From: Catonella morbi ATCC 51271
GTDB lineage: Bacteria; Bacillota; Clostridia; Lachnospirales; Lachnospiraceae
Assembly (NCBI RefSeq): GCF_000160035.2
Contig: NZ_KI535368.1
Coordinates: forward strand, 496,001-560,000
Direction of reading: 5' to 3'
Length of the DNA: 64,000 nt
The first letter of the stretch is position 1; each line of letters starts with the position of its first letter. Positions 16,136 to 25,962 of the stretch are shown in pieces. The position numbers were made by a program, and so were the translations under genes. The notes under the pieces are model-generated. The model was not told the origin of the DNA and searched no databases. It worked only from the letters and a program-made list of their open reading frames with translations.

Positions 16136-17014
16136 ATGAAAATTGCAATAATTACAGACAGTAATGCGGGAATATCTCAGAAGAGAGCAAAGGAACTCGG
16201 AATGTTTGTACAGCCGTCTCCGTTTTTTATAAATGACAATCTTCAATTTGAAGATGTTACCATGACGCATGAGGAATTTTATGCAGCACTTCTTGATGAC
16301 AGCATAGATGTAAAAACCTCTATGCCTTCTCCGGGCGATATGACTGACCTGTGGGATGAGCTTCTAAAGACTCATGAACAGGTAGTATTTATACCTATTT
16401 CAAGCGGTCTTTCAGGTTCATACTCTACCGCTTCAATGCTCGCCGAAGATTATGACGGAAGGGTAGAAATTGTAGACAACAGAAGGGTATCCGTCACACA
16501 GTATCAGTCTGTACTTGATGCGCTTGAACTTGTAAAAATGGGAAAAAATGCAAAAGAGATAAAGGAATATCTTGAAAAAACCGCAGACAGGTCTTCTATC
16601 TATCTTTCACTCGATACACTGAAATATCTTAAGAAGGGTGGACGAATCACTCCGGCCGCCGCTGCTATAGGTACCCTGCTTAATCTTAAGCCCGTCCTTC
16701 AGATTCAGGGTGACAAACTTGATGCCTATGCAAAATGCAGAGGCAAGGCTCAGGCTAAAAAGACCATGATAGAAGCTATCAGGAAAGACATGGAAACTCG
16801 CTTTAAGAAAAGTGCAGACAAACATAATCTTCACCTTGCTCTTGCCTATGGCGGCAATCTCGAAGAAGCTTTAGTCTGGAAGGAAGAGGCTCAGGCAGCC
16901 TTCCCTGATTACGAATTAGAACTTCATCCGCTTTCCCTTGCAGTTGCCTGCCATATAGGAAACGGAGTACTGGCAATTACCTGTACGGAAGGTATGGATA
17001 ATACGTTGATTTGA
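16136..17014 (+). CDS. DegV family fatty-acid-binding protein
   Basis: The product (about 292 residues from ATG 16136, which has AGGTG 8 bases upstream) shows the DegV pattern: KIAIITDSNAGIS at the start, VKTSMPSPGDM with the lipid-contacting Ser/Thr, PISSGLSGSYSTA and the C-terminal HIGNGVLAI. Members bind fatty acids and, as FakB, present them to the kinase FakA for phospholipid synthesis; no fakA is nearby. An in-frame GTG at 16127 overlaps the ribosome site and is less likely the start. Confidence 0.92.
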   Translation: MKIAIITDSNAGISQKRAKELGMFVQPSPFFINDNLQFEDVTMTHEEFYAALLDDSIDVKTSMPSPGDMTDLWDELLKTHEQVVFIPISSGLSGSYSTASMLAEDYDGRVEIVDNRRVSVTQYQSVLDALELVKMGKNAKEIKEYLEKTADRSSIYLSLDTLKYLKKGGRITPAAAAIGTLLNLKPVLQIQGDKLDAYAKCRGKAQAKKTMIEAIRKDMETRFKKSADKHNLHLALAYGGNLEEALVWKEEAQAAFPDYELELHPLSLAVACHIGNGVLAITCTEGMDNTLI

Positions 17015-17038
17015 TATTATATATTTTCTAAAAGATTA

Positions 17039-17058
17039 GGGGCTGTCGCGACAGCCCC
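17039..17058. terminator. Palindromic terminator between convergent genes
   Basis: GGGGCTGTCG and its exact complement CGACAGCCCC abut as a perfect 20-base palindrome, but with no real T tract after it. It sits between the convergent degV-type and alcohol-dehydrogenase genes. The GGGCTGTCGC core recurs in the dps terminator (62055). Confidence 0.6.
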
Positions 17059-17150
17059 ATTTATACAGTATTACTATTTTTACTTCTTAAAGTTCTTGCA
17101 AAAGATTTGTAATCTGCTCATTTTTATAAAAATGCCTACTTGCTCATATT

Positions 17151-18350
17151 TTAAACAGCCATTTCATATATCCTTCTTATATCATCCTGATCAAGCACCT
17201 TGATAGAACCAATCTTCCTGCTATAATTATACGTGCATTCTCTGACTAAACTAACAATTTCTTCCTCTGAAGGCTTATGTCCCAGAAGCTTAGTAAGGGT
17301 AAGCGGCATCTCGATTTTCTTAAAAAATTCCTCTGTCTTTTCTATTCCTTCAAGTGCCACAGTCTTATCCTCTCCCTCAAGTCCAAATACTCTTTTTGCA
17401 TAATCCGCAAATCTTGCCACATCAGCCTCCAGCACATATCTTGCCCAGCTTCCCCAAACCGCTGTAAGAGTAGCCCCATGGGTAGAATCGTAGATGGCGG
17501 AAATTGCCATTCCAAGCTGATGGCAGGACCAGTCTCCGTCTCTTGTCGTATCCCCCTTTGCACCAAGCCCTGTAAGCCCTATATGTGAAACACTGCCAGA
17601 CCACATAATCTCACTCATAGCCTCATAATCTGTAGGAGTATTATAACCTGTTACACCGTATTTCATTATATTTCTGATAAGCCCAAGAGCAATTTCATCT
17701 GTTAAATGATTTCCCTGTATATTTGTAAAAAATCTTTCTGAGGTATGCATAAATATGTCAGCAACACCTGCGCCTATCTGCCCTTTAGGAAGTGTCATGG
17801 TAAGCTCCGGATTCATAAGGGCAAATTTAGGGCGGTTAAATTCTGTAGTTATTCCTCGCTTTGTAGGCTTATCCTCTTCATCATTGGTTATAACAGATGA
17901 ATTGCTGGTTTCACTTCCTGCTGCTGATATTGTAAGTATAGAACCTATATTTAAGCTTTTCTTCACTTTTGCCCTGCCTGCCCAATAATCCCATACATCA
18001 GTTTCCGGAGATGCAATACCATGTGCCGCCGCCTTTGCTGTATCAATTACACTACCGCCGCCTACAGCAAGCACAAAGTCTGCTCCAAACTCTACTCCCG
18101 ACTTTATTATCTCCCTGACTTTTGAAAGCACCGGATTAGGCACTACTCCACCTACAGAGATAAAATTCAGACCACCGGCAGATAAATTCTCCTCCACCTT
18201 TTTCAGAAGTCCGTTTTCTGTAACTGACTTCCCGCCATAAACGATAACAACCTTTGTTCCTCCAAACTCTTTGACTAACTCTGCTGCCCTTCCCTCTGTG
18301 TCCTTTCCAAATACAATTTTCGTTGGAGAACAATATTCAAACTTCAGCAT
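17151..18350 (-). CDS. Iron-containing alcohol dehydrogenase (butanol dehydrogenase type)
   Basis: The 399-residue protein has the group III alcohol dehydrogenase fold. The NAD(P) site is VLAVGGGSVIDTAKAAAHG (about residues 91-109), and metal-binding residues lie in GVADIFMHTSERFF (Asp, His) and the STHGATLTAVWGSWAR segment (His). These enzymes reduce aldehydes to alcohols during fermentation; the closest pattern is the BdhA/YqhD group. It has a GGGAGG ribosome site and stands alone, convergent with the DegV gene. The preferred aldehyde cannot be told. Confidence 0.9.
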   Translation of the reverse strand: MLKFEYCSPTKIVFGKDTEGRAAELVKEFGGTKVVIVYGGKSVTENGLLKKVEENLSAGGLNFISVGGVVPNPVLSKVREIIKSGVEFGADFVLAVGGGSVIDTAKAAAHGIASPETDVWDYWAGRAKVKKSLNIGSILTISAAGSETSNSSVITNDEEDKPTKRGITTEFNRPKFALMNPELTMTLPKGQIGAGVADIFMHTSERFFTNIQGNHLTDEIALGLIRNIMKYGVTGYNTPTDYEAMSEIMWSGSVSHIGLTGLGAKGDTTRDGDWSCHQLGMAISAIYDSTHGATLTAVWGSWARYVLEADVARFADYAKRVFGLEGEDKTVALEGIEKTEEFFKKIEMPLTLTKLLGHKPSEEEIVSLVRECTYNYSRKIGSIKVLDQDDIRRIYEMAV

Positions 18351-18626
18351 AGCGACCTCCCTTTCTTCTCCGTTTTTTCACTACCTGTGCAATCCACCTG
18401 TTACAAGTATCTCAAGTATAATTTCCGATTAAGTTTACTTGCAAAAGTTTTATTATCTTTATACTACATAATCTTTATATAGTATTCTTACAGTATAGCA
18501 CATTATTTTTGGTTAAAACAGCTATCTTTATCAACTTTTTTTGGGCTTATACCTTGATTTTCAATCCAAAATAGCTTAACATTATTATTTGCAGATATGA
18601 ATATTTAAGAAAGGAAGAAAACATAA

Positions 18627-20303
18627 ATGAAATTTAGCGAAATGCCTTATAAAAGAGCAGATATTGAAGAAGCAAAAGCAGAATTTGCAAAACTTATGAC
18701 AGACTTTGACAATGCAAAATCCGGCGAAGAGCAGTTTGAAGTTCATAAAAGATATTATAAAACTGTAAATCGCATATTTACCCAGATGACACTTGCTGAA
18801 ATCCGCCACTCTATAGATGTGACAGACGAATTTTATAGCAGAGAAAATGACTATTATGATGAGAATGGTCCTGTACTCCAGTCATTACTTGTAGATTACG
18901 GTAAGAAACTCTATAACTCCGAATACCGTACATTTTTGGAAAGCAAAATCGGCAAGGTTGCATTTAAGAATCTTGAGCTGGCTATGAAATCCGTAGATGA
19001 TAAAATAGTTCCTCTTATGCAGGAGGAAAATTCTCTTAAAAGCCGCTATGATAAGCTCCTTGCTACCGCAAAAATTGACTGGAAGGACGAAACCCTTAAC
19101 CTCTCACTTATGGCTCCGTACCTCAACAATTCTGACAGAAATGTGCGTGTAGAGGCTTGGAAGAAGTATACAGAGTTCTTTAGCAACAATAAAGAAGAGC
19201 TTGATGACATCTATGACAGACTTGTAAAAAACAGAACCGCACAGGCAGAAAAACTTGGCTATGACAACTTCATACAGCTTGGTTACTATAGAATGAACCG
19301 TAACTGCTATGGCAGGGAAGATGTTAAGCGTTTCAGAGAGCAGGTTAAGCGTGACTTTGTTCCTTTTGCGGAAAAATTACACGACAGACGCAGAATAAGA
19401 CTTGGGCTTGACAAACTTCATTTCGAAGATGAGGGTGTATACTTTAATAACGGAAACCCTGCCCCAATCGGTACTCCCGATGACATTCTTGCGGCAGGAA
19501 GAAAGATGTACAACGAGCTTTCACCTGAAACAGCTAAGTTCATTAACTTTATGTGCGATAACGAACTTTTCGATGTACTCGGAAGAAAGACAAAGCAGAC
19601 AGGCGGATATATGACCTATCTTCCTGATTATAAATCACCGTTCATCTTTGCAAACTTCAACGGAACCGCTGATGATGCAGATGTAATGACACATGAGTGC
19701 GGACACGCCTTCCAGGGCTTCTGTATGGTGGATGATCCTATTAATGAGCATTCCGACATTACCATGGAAACAGCCGAAACCCACTCGATGTCAATGGAAT
19801 TCTTTACCGAGCCTTGGATGGAGCTTTTCTTCGGTAAGAGAAAACAGGATTATATTGATATGCACCTTGAGTCAGCCGCTGCCTTCATTCCTTACGGAAC
19901 AATGGTAGATGAATTTCAGGATATAGCTTATTCCAATCCGGGGCTTTCTCCAAAGCAGCGTAATGAAATGTGGAGAGAGCTTGAAATGCAGTATAAGCCT
20001 CACCTTGATTATTCAGGAAATGAATATTACAGCCAGGGTGGTTTTTGGCAGAAACAGCGTCATATCTATGACAGTCCGTTTTATTATATTGACTATGTGC
20101 TTGCCCAGACCAATGCCTTCCAGTACAAGGTTATGATGGATAATGACTATAAGGCAGCTTGGAAGAGCTATCTTAAGCTTTGTAACTTAGGTGCAAAAGA
20201 CTTCTTTACAGGTCTTGTAAAACAGGTAGGACTTAGAAGCCCGTTTGAAGACGGAACCCTTAAAGATATGGTCGGTAAGCTTCAGGGAGCTTTAAAATTA
20301 TAA
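18627..20303 (+). CDS. M3 family oligoendopeptidase
   Basis: The 558-residue cytoplasmic zinc peptidase has the HExxH site within VMTHECGHAFQGF (about residues 352-364) and the downstream metal ligand in ETAETHSMSMEFF. The length fits the shorter PepF-like clade that cuts short peptides. The start has AAGGAAG upstream and is preceded by a 276-base gap with nothing recognisable except AT-rich sequence. The next gene follows after about 28 bases and is likely co-transcribed. Confidence 0.93.
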   Translation: MKFSEMPYKRADIEEAKAEFAKLMTDFDNAKSGEEQFEVHKRYYKTVNRIFTQMTLAEIRHSIDVTDEFYSRENDYYDENGPVLQSLLVDYGKKLYNSEYRTFLESKIGKVAFKNLELAMKSVDDKIVPLMQEENSLKSRYDKLLATAKIDWKDETLNLSLMAPYLNNSDRNVRVEAWKKYTEFFSNNKEELDDIYDRLVKNRTAQAEKLGYDNFIQLGYYRMNRNCYGREDVKRFREQVKRDFVPFAEKLHDRRRIRLGLDKLHFEDEGVYFNNGNPAPIGTPDDILAAGRKMYNELSPETAKFINFMCDNELFDVLGRKTKQTGGYMTYLPDYKSPFIFANFNGTADDADVMTHECGHAFQGFCMVDDPINEHSDITMETAETHSMSMEFFTEPWMELFFGKRKQDYIDMHLESAAAFIPYGTMVDEFQDIAYSNPGLSPKQRNEMWRELEMQYKPHLDYSGNEYYSQGGFWQKQRHIYDSPFYYIDYVLAQTNAFQYKVMMDNDYKAAWKSYLKLCNLGAKDFFTGLVKQVGLRSPFEDGTLKDMVGKLQGALKL

Positions 20304-20331
20304 AAATATATTCGTTATGGGAGGTGAGTTC

Positions 20332-21219
20332 GTGCACAGTTTTTTGAGAGCAGTCGGCTTTAGCAATATAGCTTCAAGAGAAGAACTTGATAAGGTTCTC
20401 GGGCTGGTCATGACTCATCCGACCCTTGATAAATTTGCTTTTACGTCAGATAACGACCACAGGAAAATAGTTGAAAAAAGCCTGGACTTTTCAGACAGAA
20501 TGGGTATTACCGTTCGAGGCGAATATGACGAAAAGGGCTTTTTCCATTTGGAACATTATTATCCGTACCTGACAGGGCGAAAGCCTTGCTGTTATCAGGA
20601 AGTATCTGTGTTTAAACGTATGGACACAGATGCCTATACAGGTATGTGTGACGATTTGCATTTTGGCACTTCTTTAATATTTTATTTGCAGAATTCCATA
20701 GATTACCTTTCTGTAAAGGAATATATGAATGCTAAAAAAGAACTGCCGCTAACTCTTGCCGGACTTTCTACCTCCGGCAAAATACTGCTTCCCATAAATA
20801 AAACCGATGAACAGGTCAGAGTACAAAACGAAGATGCCCTGCGACATGATACTCTTCTTATGGCTGCAAAAGAAGGCAACGAAGAGGCAATCAATACCCT
20901 TACCCTGATGGATTTTGACACCTATACAATGATATCAAGGCGTATACTGACCGAAGATGTATACAGTATAGTAGAAACCAGTTTTATTCCTTTTGGCTCA
21001 GAATCGGATAACTATACTATTTTAGGAATAATTAAAGAGGTAATCCCTCATACAAACAGTCTTACAGGGGAAGCCTGTACGGAAATGCTTATAAACTGTA
21101 ACGGTTTTGATTTCCACATAGCCATAAACGATGAAGATTTGCTCGGAGAACCTTTGCCCGGGCGTAGATTTAAGGGCGAAATCTGGCTTCAGGGAATGGT
21201 AGACTTTGAAAAAAATTAG
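20332..21219 (+). CDS. DUF3881-like protein of unknown function
   Basis: A 296-residue protein from GTG 20332, chosen because GGGAGGTGA lies 4-5 bases upstream and because relatives begin HxFLRAxGFS; an ATG at 20317 lies inside the ribosome site. The sequence (VHSFLRAVGFSNI, LTGRKPCCYQEV, MCDDLHFGTSLIFYLQN) fits DUF3881, which I know from Lachnospiraceae. It has no signal peptide, membrane segment or catalytic motif. It lies between an oligopeptidase and a transporter on the same strand, with 49 bases to the latter. Confidence 0.75.
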   Translation: MHSFLRAVGFSNIASREELDKVLGLVMTHPTLDKFAFTSDNDHRKIVEKSLDFSDRMGITVRGEYDEKGFFHLEHYYPYLTGRKPCCYQEVSVFKRMDTDAYTGMCDDLHFGTSLIFYLQNSIDYLSVKEYMNAKKELPLTLAGLSTSGKILLPINKTDEQVRVQNEDALRHDTLLMAAKEGNEEAINTLTLMDFDTYTMISRRILTEDVYSIVETSFIPFGSESDNYTILGIIKEVIPHTNSLTGEACTEMLINCNGFDFHIAINDEDLLGEPLPGRRFKGEIWLQGMVDFEKN

Positions 21220-21268
21220 AATTATACAGGATTTTGGGGTTAAATATAAAAAGAGAGGATGATTTATT

Positions 21269-22675
21269 ATGAACAATGAAACAAATCAGGAGAATAATCT
21301 CGATCCCTTTGGGCGGGATAATGAGCGAAGCTCATTTTCGGGAAGACTCGGTTATGTACTTGCTGTAGCAGAATCTGCTGTAGGACTTGGTAATATCTGG
21401 CGTTTCCCTTATCTGGCGGCAAAGTATGGCGGCGGTATCTTCCTTCTTGTGTATCTCATACTTATGCTTACTTTCGGATACGTGCTTATCGTATCTGAGA
21501 CCACTCTCGGAAGGATGACCAGAAAAAGCCCTGTGGGTGCTTTCGGAAAGTTTGGCAAGTCTCTTCCGTTTAAGATAGGCGGTTGGATAAATGCCATCAT
21601 TCCTATGCTCATCATTCCTTACTACAGTGTAATAGGCGGCTGGGTATTTAAGTATTTATTTGAATATCTGCGCGGCAGTACAGAGGCTCTTGCAGATGAT
21701 AATTATTTCACAAGCTTTATTACAACCGGCGCAAGTGTTGAAGTATGGTTTTTACTTTTCTCGCTTGTAGTCCTTCTCATAATAGTTGCAGGTGTTGAAC
21801 ATGGTATAGAAAAGGTGTCAAAAATGATGATGCCAATCCTAGTTATCCTTGCAATTATAGTTTCAATTTACTCTGTAACCAGACCGGGAGCTCTCGAGGG
21901 AGTTAAATACTTCCTCATCCCTAACTTTAACAACTTTTCCTGGATGACAGTGGTTGCGGCTATGGGACAGATGTTTTATTCTCTTTCTATAGCAATGGGT
22001 ATTCTTTACACCTACGGCTCATATATGAAGAAAGAGGTGGATATTGAAAAGTCAACATCACAGATAGAGATTTTTGATACTGCCATAGCCTTCCTTGCGG
22101 GACTTATGATAATCCCGGCAGTGTTCTCCTTCTTCAACGGAGATCCCGAAAAGCTTCAGGCAGGTCCTTCCCTTATGTTTATTACCCTTCCTAAGGTATT
22201 TGCAAGTATGGGTATGGGACGAATTATCGGTATAGTCTTCTTCCTGCTCGTGCTTCTTGCAGCCCTTACAAGTGCTATTTCACTTGCTGAATCCTGTGTA
22301 TCTACCATAGAGGATCAGCTTGGCTGGAAACGTAATATAGCCAGTGTGGTTATCGGTATCATTATAGTGATACTCGGTTCATTTTCAGCACTCGGCTTTG
22401 GTATGCTTGATTTTGTACAGATACTCGGAATGTCCATCCTTGACTTCTTTGACTTCCTCACAAACTCACTTATGATGCCTATAGCAGCTCTTTCTACTTG
22501 TATACTCATAGTTTATGTGATTGGGATAGATAAGATAGTTGAAGAGGTTGAACAGTCATCTAAATTTAAGCGAAAAGGGCTTTACAAGTTCTTCATCAAA
22601 TATTTAGCCCCTGTATGTATACTTGTTATTCTGGTAAGCTCACTTGCCAGCGTATTTGGTTTAATTAAATTCTAA
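21269..22675 (+). CDS. Sodium-dependent symporter, SNF (neurotransmitter symporter) family
   Basis: The 468-residue membrane protein has about 11-12 helices in a LeuT-type fold. The Na+ and substrate region in helix 1 is clear (ESAVGLGNIWRFPYLAAKYGG without a break, near residues 34-54), followed by the GGGIFLLVYL helix 2. Bacterial relatives import amino acids such as tryptophan, tyrosine or leucine with sodium. It starts at ATG behind GAGAGGATG and ends before a bidirectional terminator. Substrate unknown; the upstream oligopeptidase suggests peptide or amino-acid use. Confidence 0.93.
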   Translation: MNNETNQENNLDPFGRDNERSSFSGRLGYVLAVAESAVGLGNIWRFPYLAAKYGGGIFLLVYLILMLTFGYVLIVSETTLGRMTRKSPVGAFGKFGKSLPFKIGGWINAIIPMLIIPYYSVIGGWVFKYLFEYLRGSTEALADDNYFTSFITTGASVEVWFLLFSLVVLLIIVAGVEHGIEKVSKMMMPILVILAIIVSIYSVTRPGALEGVKYFLIPNFNNFSWMTVVAAMGQMFYSLSIAMGILYTYGSYMKKEVDIEKSTSQIEIFDTAIAFLAGLMIIPAVFSFFNGDPEKLQAGPSLMFITLPKVFASMGMGRIIGIVFFLLVLLAALTSAISLAESCVSTIEDQLGWKRNIASVVIGIIIVILGSFSALGFGMLDFVQILGMSILDFFDFLTNSLMMPIAALSTCILIVYVIGIDKIVEEVEQSSKFKRKGLYKFFIKYLAPVCILVILVSSLASVFGLIKF

Positions 22676-22690
22676 TATTTACACAGAAAC

Positions 22691-22725
22691 AGCCACTGTA
22701 AAAAGTCTACAGTGGCTTATTTTTA
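22691..22725 (+). terminator. Terminator after the symporter gene
   Basis: AGCCACTGTA (22691-22700) pairs with TACAGTGGCT (22708-22717) across 7 bases and is followed by TATTTTTAT. It also separates the convergent ABC permease gene. Confidence 0.85.
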
Positions 22726-22738
22726 TGTAATCACACAA

Positions 22739-24424
22739 TTACTCTCTTGCAATAACATATTTCTTATTCATAAACAATTTCCATAATACTAAATTAGCTG
22801 CTATCATAACAGCAATTCCTAAAATCTGCGACGAAATTGATTTTAAGAAAAAGGCATGTATAAAGCCGGCTCCACCCAAAAGAATCATATTTATAAGGAA
22901 CATAAGCATATTGTAACCTGCGTTACTGGTGACAATCTCCGTCGAAAACGGTAATACCCAACCGCTTATACGTATTTCAAAGCTTGTGATAAATATAAAG
23001 GCAATATAAGCTAAAACTATATCCGGAAGGACTTTTATTCCGCAAATGACAAAAAATATTGCCGATAAAATCATAAATACAGGAGTGATATAGTGGAAGA
23101 GGACAACTTTAATTCCCGCCCTTATGCACTTACTGAGATTCTCTATAGGCAGTACCTGATAAAATAACAGGCTTTCCTTATTGTCAGACTGGCTTATAAT
23201 CTTATAAATAACCGACGATGTCAGTCCGACCGAATAAAGAAGAGCAATAGTCCATCTGCCCTCTCTTATGGTTGTTATAAGCCCCTCAAAGTTGCCAACC
23301 CTCGGAAGCTGTGACAGCAATATTATCACAGGTAATATAATCATATTGGTAAGCTGCGGATAGATCTTTAGCTTTATATCTCTGTTTCTTGAAATCTGTA
23401 TGAGTACGAGCTTCATAAAAGCATTTTCCTGTTTATCCTTTGACAGTACCTTACATATAAACGTAGAAAAAGCGGAGAGGGATTTATTCTCTTTTGCCGT
23501 CTCTGTCAGCTTGTCAAGTTCACCTTCAAACTCAGGCATTACTTTTTTATTGTATACAACTTCAAGCAGAATTATAGCTCCTACAGCCATTCCTGCAAGT
23601 ATATAGTAGTATCCTGCCGATGTGGCTGCAAAAAACACAGCTAATATGGCAGCAAACCAGGCAGGTGGCAGAATAACAAAGAAAGGAGAGAAGGTCAGCT
23701 CTGCCTTTGCAAACTCAGCAAAGTTTATCACTCTTGGAACAATCTGATACGCAAGCACCATAGCTATCGTCATAAATATCTGAAAGCCGCTGAGTATATC
23801 TTTAAGCTTCTCTCCCGAAAATACCTTTAGCAACAAAAAATAGATGGTTCCTGCCAAATGGAGACAAAATACAGTAATAACCACGGACATTACCACAAAT
23901 GACAAACCATATAAGGGTCCATGAAAAACAAAGGCTGCAATCATAGAAGGCAACATCATAGAAAATGCAATAGTTCCTATATAGTAGGCTATATGTATAT
24001 TTTTGGCCGTGTTTATTTCATTATGCCCTATCGGGAGTGCTCCGTAAAATGATTTTTCTGTCGTATCCAAAAGTACCGCAGAATATTCGCTTATATATGC
24101 TGAAAACAACATAAAAATAAGCATAGAAAATCCCAGCATATTTGCTCCGAATATATTTGGCATAGACTGCATCGCCGCTATGAAAGCACCTATAAACATA
24201 TAAACAAGGCAGGTTAAGAGCATTGACCTTCTGGGCTCTTTTTTTAATTTCTCTGCATTTTTCTGTGTGCCTATCGGTATCCTTCTGCTGTCCATGATAA
24301 GCTTTAATTTGAGCATTTCCCTGATTTGATTGTAGTTTAAGTCTTTACTTAAAAACGGCTTTACACATTTATCAACAATCTTTAATACAAGCGGTTCGCT
24401 ATTTTTCACTTTCAATAGTCTCAC
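22739..24424 (-). CDS. ABC exporter permease subunit
   Basis: A 561-residue integral membrane protein with about 12 hydrophobic segments after an 80-residue basic cytoplasmic N-terminus, a size typical of large ABC-2-like permeases in Gram-positives. It overlaps the ATPase gene by 26 bases, so the two form one exporter. The GTG at 24424 touches the GGAGG; a TTG three codons on (24415) has better spacing. Nothing shows the cargo; possible substrates include peptides and drugs. Confidence 0.8.
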   Translation of the reverse strand: MRLLKVKNSEPLVLKIVDKCVKPFLSKDLNYNQIREMLKLKLIMDSRRIPIGTQKNAEKLKKEPRRSMLLTCLVYMFIGAFIAAMQSMPNIFGANMLGFSMLIFMLFSAYISEYSAVLLDTTEKSFYGALPIGHNEINTAKNIHIAYYIGTIAFSMMLPSMIAAFVFHGPLYGLSFVVMSVVITVFCLHLAGTIYFLLLKVFSGEKLKDILSGFQIFMTIAMVLAYQIVPRVINFAEFAKAELTFSPFFVILPPAWFAAILAVFFAATSAGYYYILAGMAVGAIILLEVVYNKKVMPEFEGELDKLTETAKENKSLSAFSTFICKVLSKDKQENAFMKLVLIQISRNRDIKLKIYPQLTNMIILPVIILLSQLPRVGNFEGLITTIREGRWTIALLYSVGLTSSVIYKIISQSDNKESLLFYQVLPIENLSKCIRAGIKVVLFHYITPVFMILSAIFFVICGIKVLPDIVLAYIAFIFITSFEIRISGWVLPFSTEIVTSNAGYNMLMFLINMILLGGAGFIHAFFLKSISSQILGIAVMIAANLVLWKLFMNKKYVIARE

Positions 24425-25190
24425 CTCCAGTAAGGGTATCTACAAACTTGGCTGCTAGGTCATGACCTGAAGTAAAACCTGTAAGATTGTTGAAAATATC
24501 CTCCATGCTACTGCCGTTACTGTTATTTTTAAGCTCCTCAACTGTCGAATCTGCAATTACAGCCCCGTCTTTAAGGAGGATTACCCTGCTGCTCATCTGT
24601 TCAACCACTTCCATAATATGGGAGGAATAAAATATAGTCTTGCCCTGTCTTGTAAGAGTTTTAAGAACCTCCTTAAATACAGCCACACTGTTTGTATCCA
24701 TTCCGTTTAGCGGCTCATCCAAAAATAAAACATCCGGATTATGTATCAAGCTTCCTATAATGGCAATCTTTTGCTTCATACCCTTGGAATAACCTGAAAT
24801 ACGGGTTGTAAGGGCTTCATTTATCTGAAATATCTCGGCTAACTCCTGCATCCTGTCACGCCAGTTACCAAGCTCATATACGGAAGAGAGGAAGGAAATA
24901 TATTCTTCTCCGGTAAGGCTTTCATAAAGGGAAAGAACCTCCGGAACATAGCCTATCTTACGCTTGTAGCTTACAAGGTCTTCTTCGATATTCTTCCCAA
25001 ATACTTCTATTGTACCCGAATAATTTCCCAAAATTCCAAGCATAAGTTTTACAGTGGTAGACTTACCGCTTCCGTTTGGACCGATGTAGCCAATAAGTTC
25101 GCCCCTGCCCGCTTCAAAACTTACATCATGAAGGACATGATGCTCTCCAAAACTCTTGTTTACATTTGTAAGTCTGAGTACTGTATCCAT
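24399..25190 (-). CDS. ABC transporter ATP-binding protein
   Basis: The 263-residue protein contains Walker A GPNGSGKST (about residues 38-46), Q-loop region YVPEVLSLYESLTG, signature ISGYSKGMKQKIAI, Walker B PDVLFLDEPLNGMD and switch His (YSSHIMEV). It energises the permease encoded by the overlapping next gene. The pattern (GY.PE, SKGMKQK) is that of ABC-2 exporter ATPases of the DrrA/BcrA type. The ATG has a GAGGGAG ribosome site. Confidence 0.93.
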   Translation of the reverse strand: MDTVLRLTNVNKSFGEHHVLHDVSFEAGRGELIGYIGPNGSGKSTTVKLMLGILGNYSGTIEVFGKNIEEDLVSYKRKIGYVPEVLSLYESLTGEEYISFLSSVYELGNWRDRMQELAEIFQINEALTTRISGYSKGMKQKIAIIGSLIHNPDVLFLDEPLNGMDTNSVAVFKEVLKTLTRQGKTIFYSSHIMEVVEQMSSRVILLKDGAVIADSTVEELKNNSNGSSMEDIFNNLTGFTSGHDLAAKFVDTLTGGETIESEK

Positions 25191-25533
25191 GTGTTTTCTC
25201 CCTCTGTGATTGTTTTTAGTATGTTAATATTTGTATGTGTAAAAAACTGTAGCAGCTATTGTAAAATATTTCCAAGAATAGAACTATTTTATCACATAAC
25301 AATTTAATTATTAAGTAATAATTCATGAAATTTTCTTTACATTTTTTTCAGACCGGCATTATATGTATTGTTTTTTATTAATATAAATGATATACTATAT
25401 ATCACCAGCCGGATTGATACATATTATACAAAGCAAAAAAGTTGGAAGTATTGCGAAAGTTACTTAAATATCAATTCTTAAACAAGCCGGTTTAATATAA
25501 CCATTATAATATAAGTTACAAGGAGGTTTTATC
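25191..25533. other. Intergenic region with hicB promoter and CCGG-centred repeats
   Basis: No gene was found, and no HicA-type toxin frame. A promoter (TTGTTT 25368-25373, 17 bases, TATACT 25391-25396) points to hicB. Three similar motifs occur: CCGGCATTATA (25353), CCGGATTGATA (25409) and CCGGTTTAATA (25487), all on the same strand. They are candidate HicB binding sites. Confidence 0.45.
25368..25396 (+). promoter_or_regulatory. Promoter of the hicB-type gene
   Basis: TTGTTT and TATACT with a 17-base spacer, giving a leader of about 130 bases before the ATG at 25534. CCGG-centred repeats lie on both sides of the start point. Confidence 0.5.
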
Positions 25534-25962
25534 ATGTTGTCAAGTTATCCTGCATGTTTTATTAAAGAAGAAAATGGGTATTCCATTATTTTTCCTGATT
25601 TAAACTATCTCGCTACCTATGGAGATACTTTAGATGAAGCTATTGTTATGGCCATTGATTGTCTTGCAAGCTACTTATACTGGTTGCAGATAGATAATGA
25701 GCCTGCTCCTACACCTTCACCTATAGACAAAATTGTTTTAGCAGATTTCTTTAAAGAATTAGAAATTGTAGACTGTTCTCTTACTGAAAGTTTTGTAAAC
25801 TATGTAACTGTAGATGTTATGGAATATGCTAAAAAACATTTTGAGAAATCAGTTAAAAAAACTATCATTATTCCTAAATGGCTCAATGATAAGGCTGTTA
25901 GCATGGGTATAAGTTTTTCAAAAACCCTTCAGGAAGCATTAATGCAGAAAATTAATGCATAG
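25534..25962 (+). CDS. HicB-type antitoxin, apparently without toxin
   Basis: The 142-residue protein has the HicB partial RNase H-like N-terminal domain (YPACFIKEENGYSIIFPDL and the GDTLDEAI segment, residues 4-40) and a C-terminal DNA-binding part ending IPKWLNDKAVSMGISFSKTL. HicB neutralises the HicA mRNA interferase and represses its operon. HicA (about 60 residues, usually just upstream) is absent, so this is an orphan. Its ribosome site AAGGAGG is strong. The last 11 bases overlap the convergent shikimate kinase gene. Confidence 0.85.
   Translation: MLSSYPACFIKEENGYSIIFPDLNYLATYGDTLDEAIVMAIDCLASYLYWLQIDNEPAPTPSPIDKIVLADFFKELEIVDCSLTESFVNYVTVDVMEYAKKHFEKSVKKTIIIPKWLNDKAVSMGISFSKTLQEALMQKINA

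Noticed and set aside
25430-25530. Short frame (KKLEVLRKLLKYQF) before hicB as a HicA remnant
   Set aside because: No glycine-rich or catalytic His motif of HicA; too short and without start or ribosome site.
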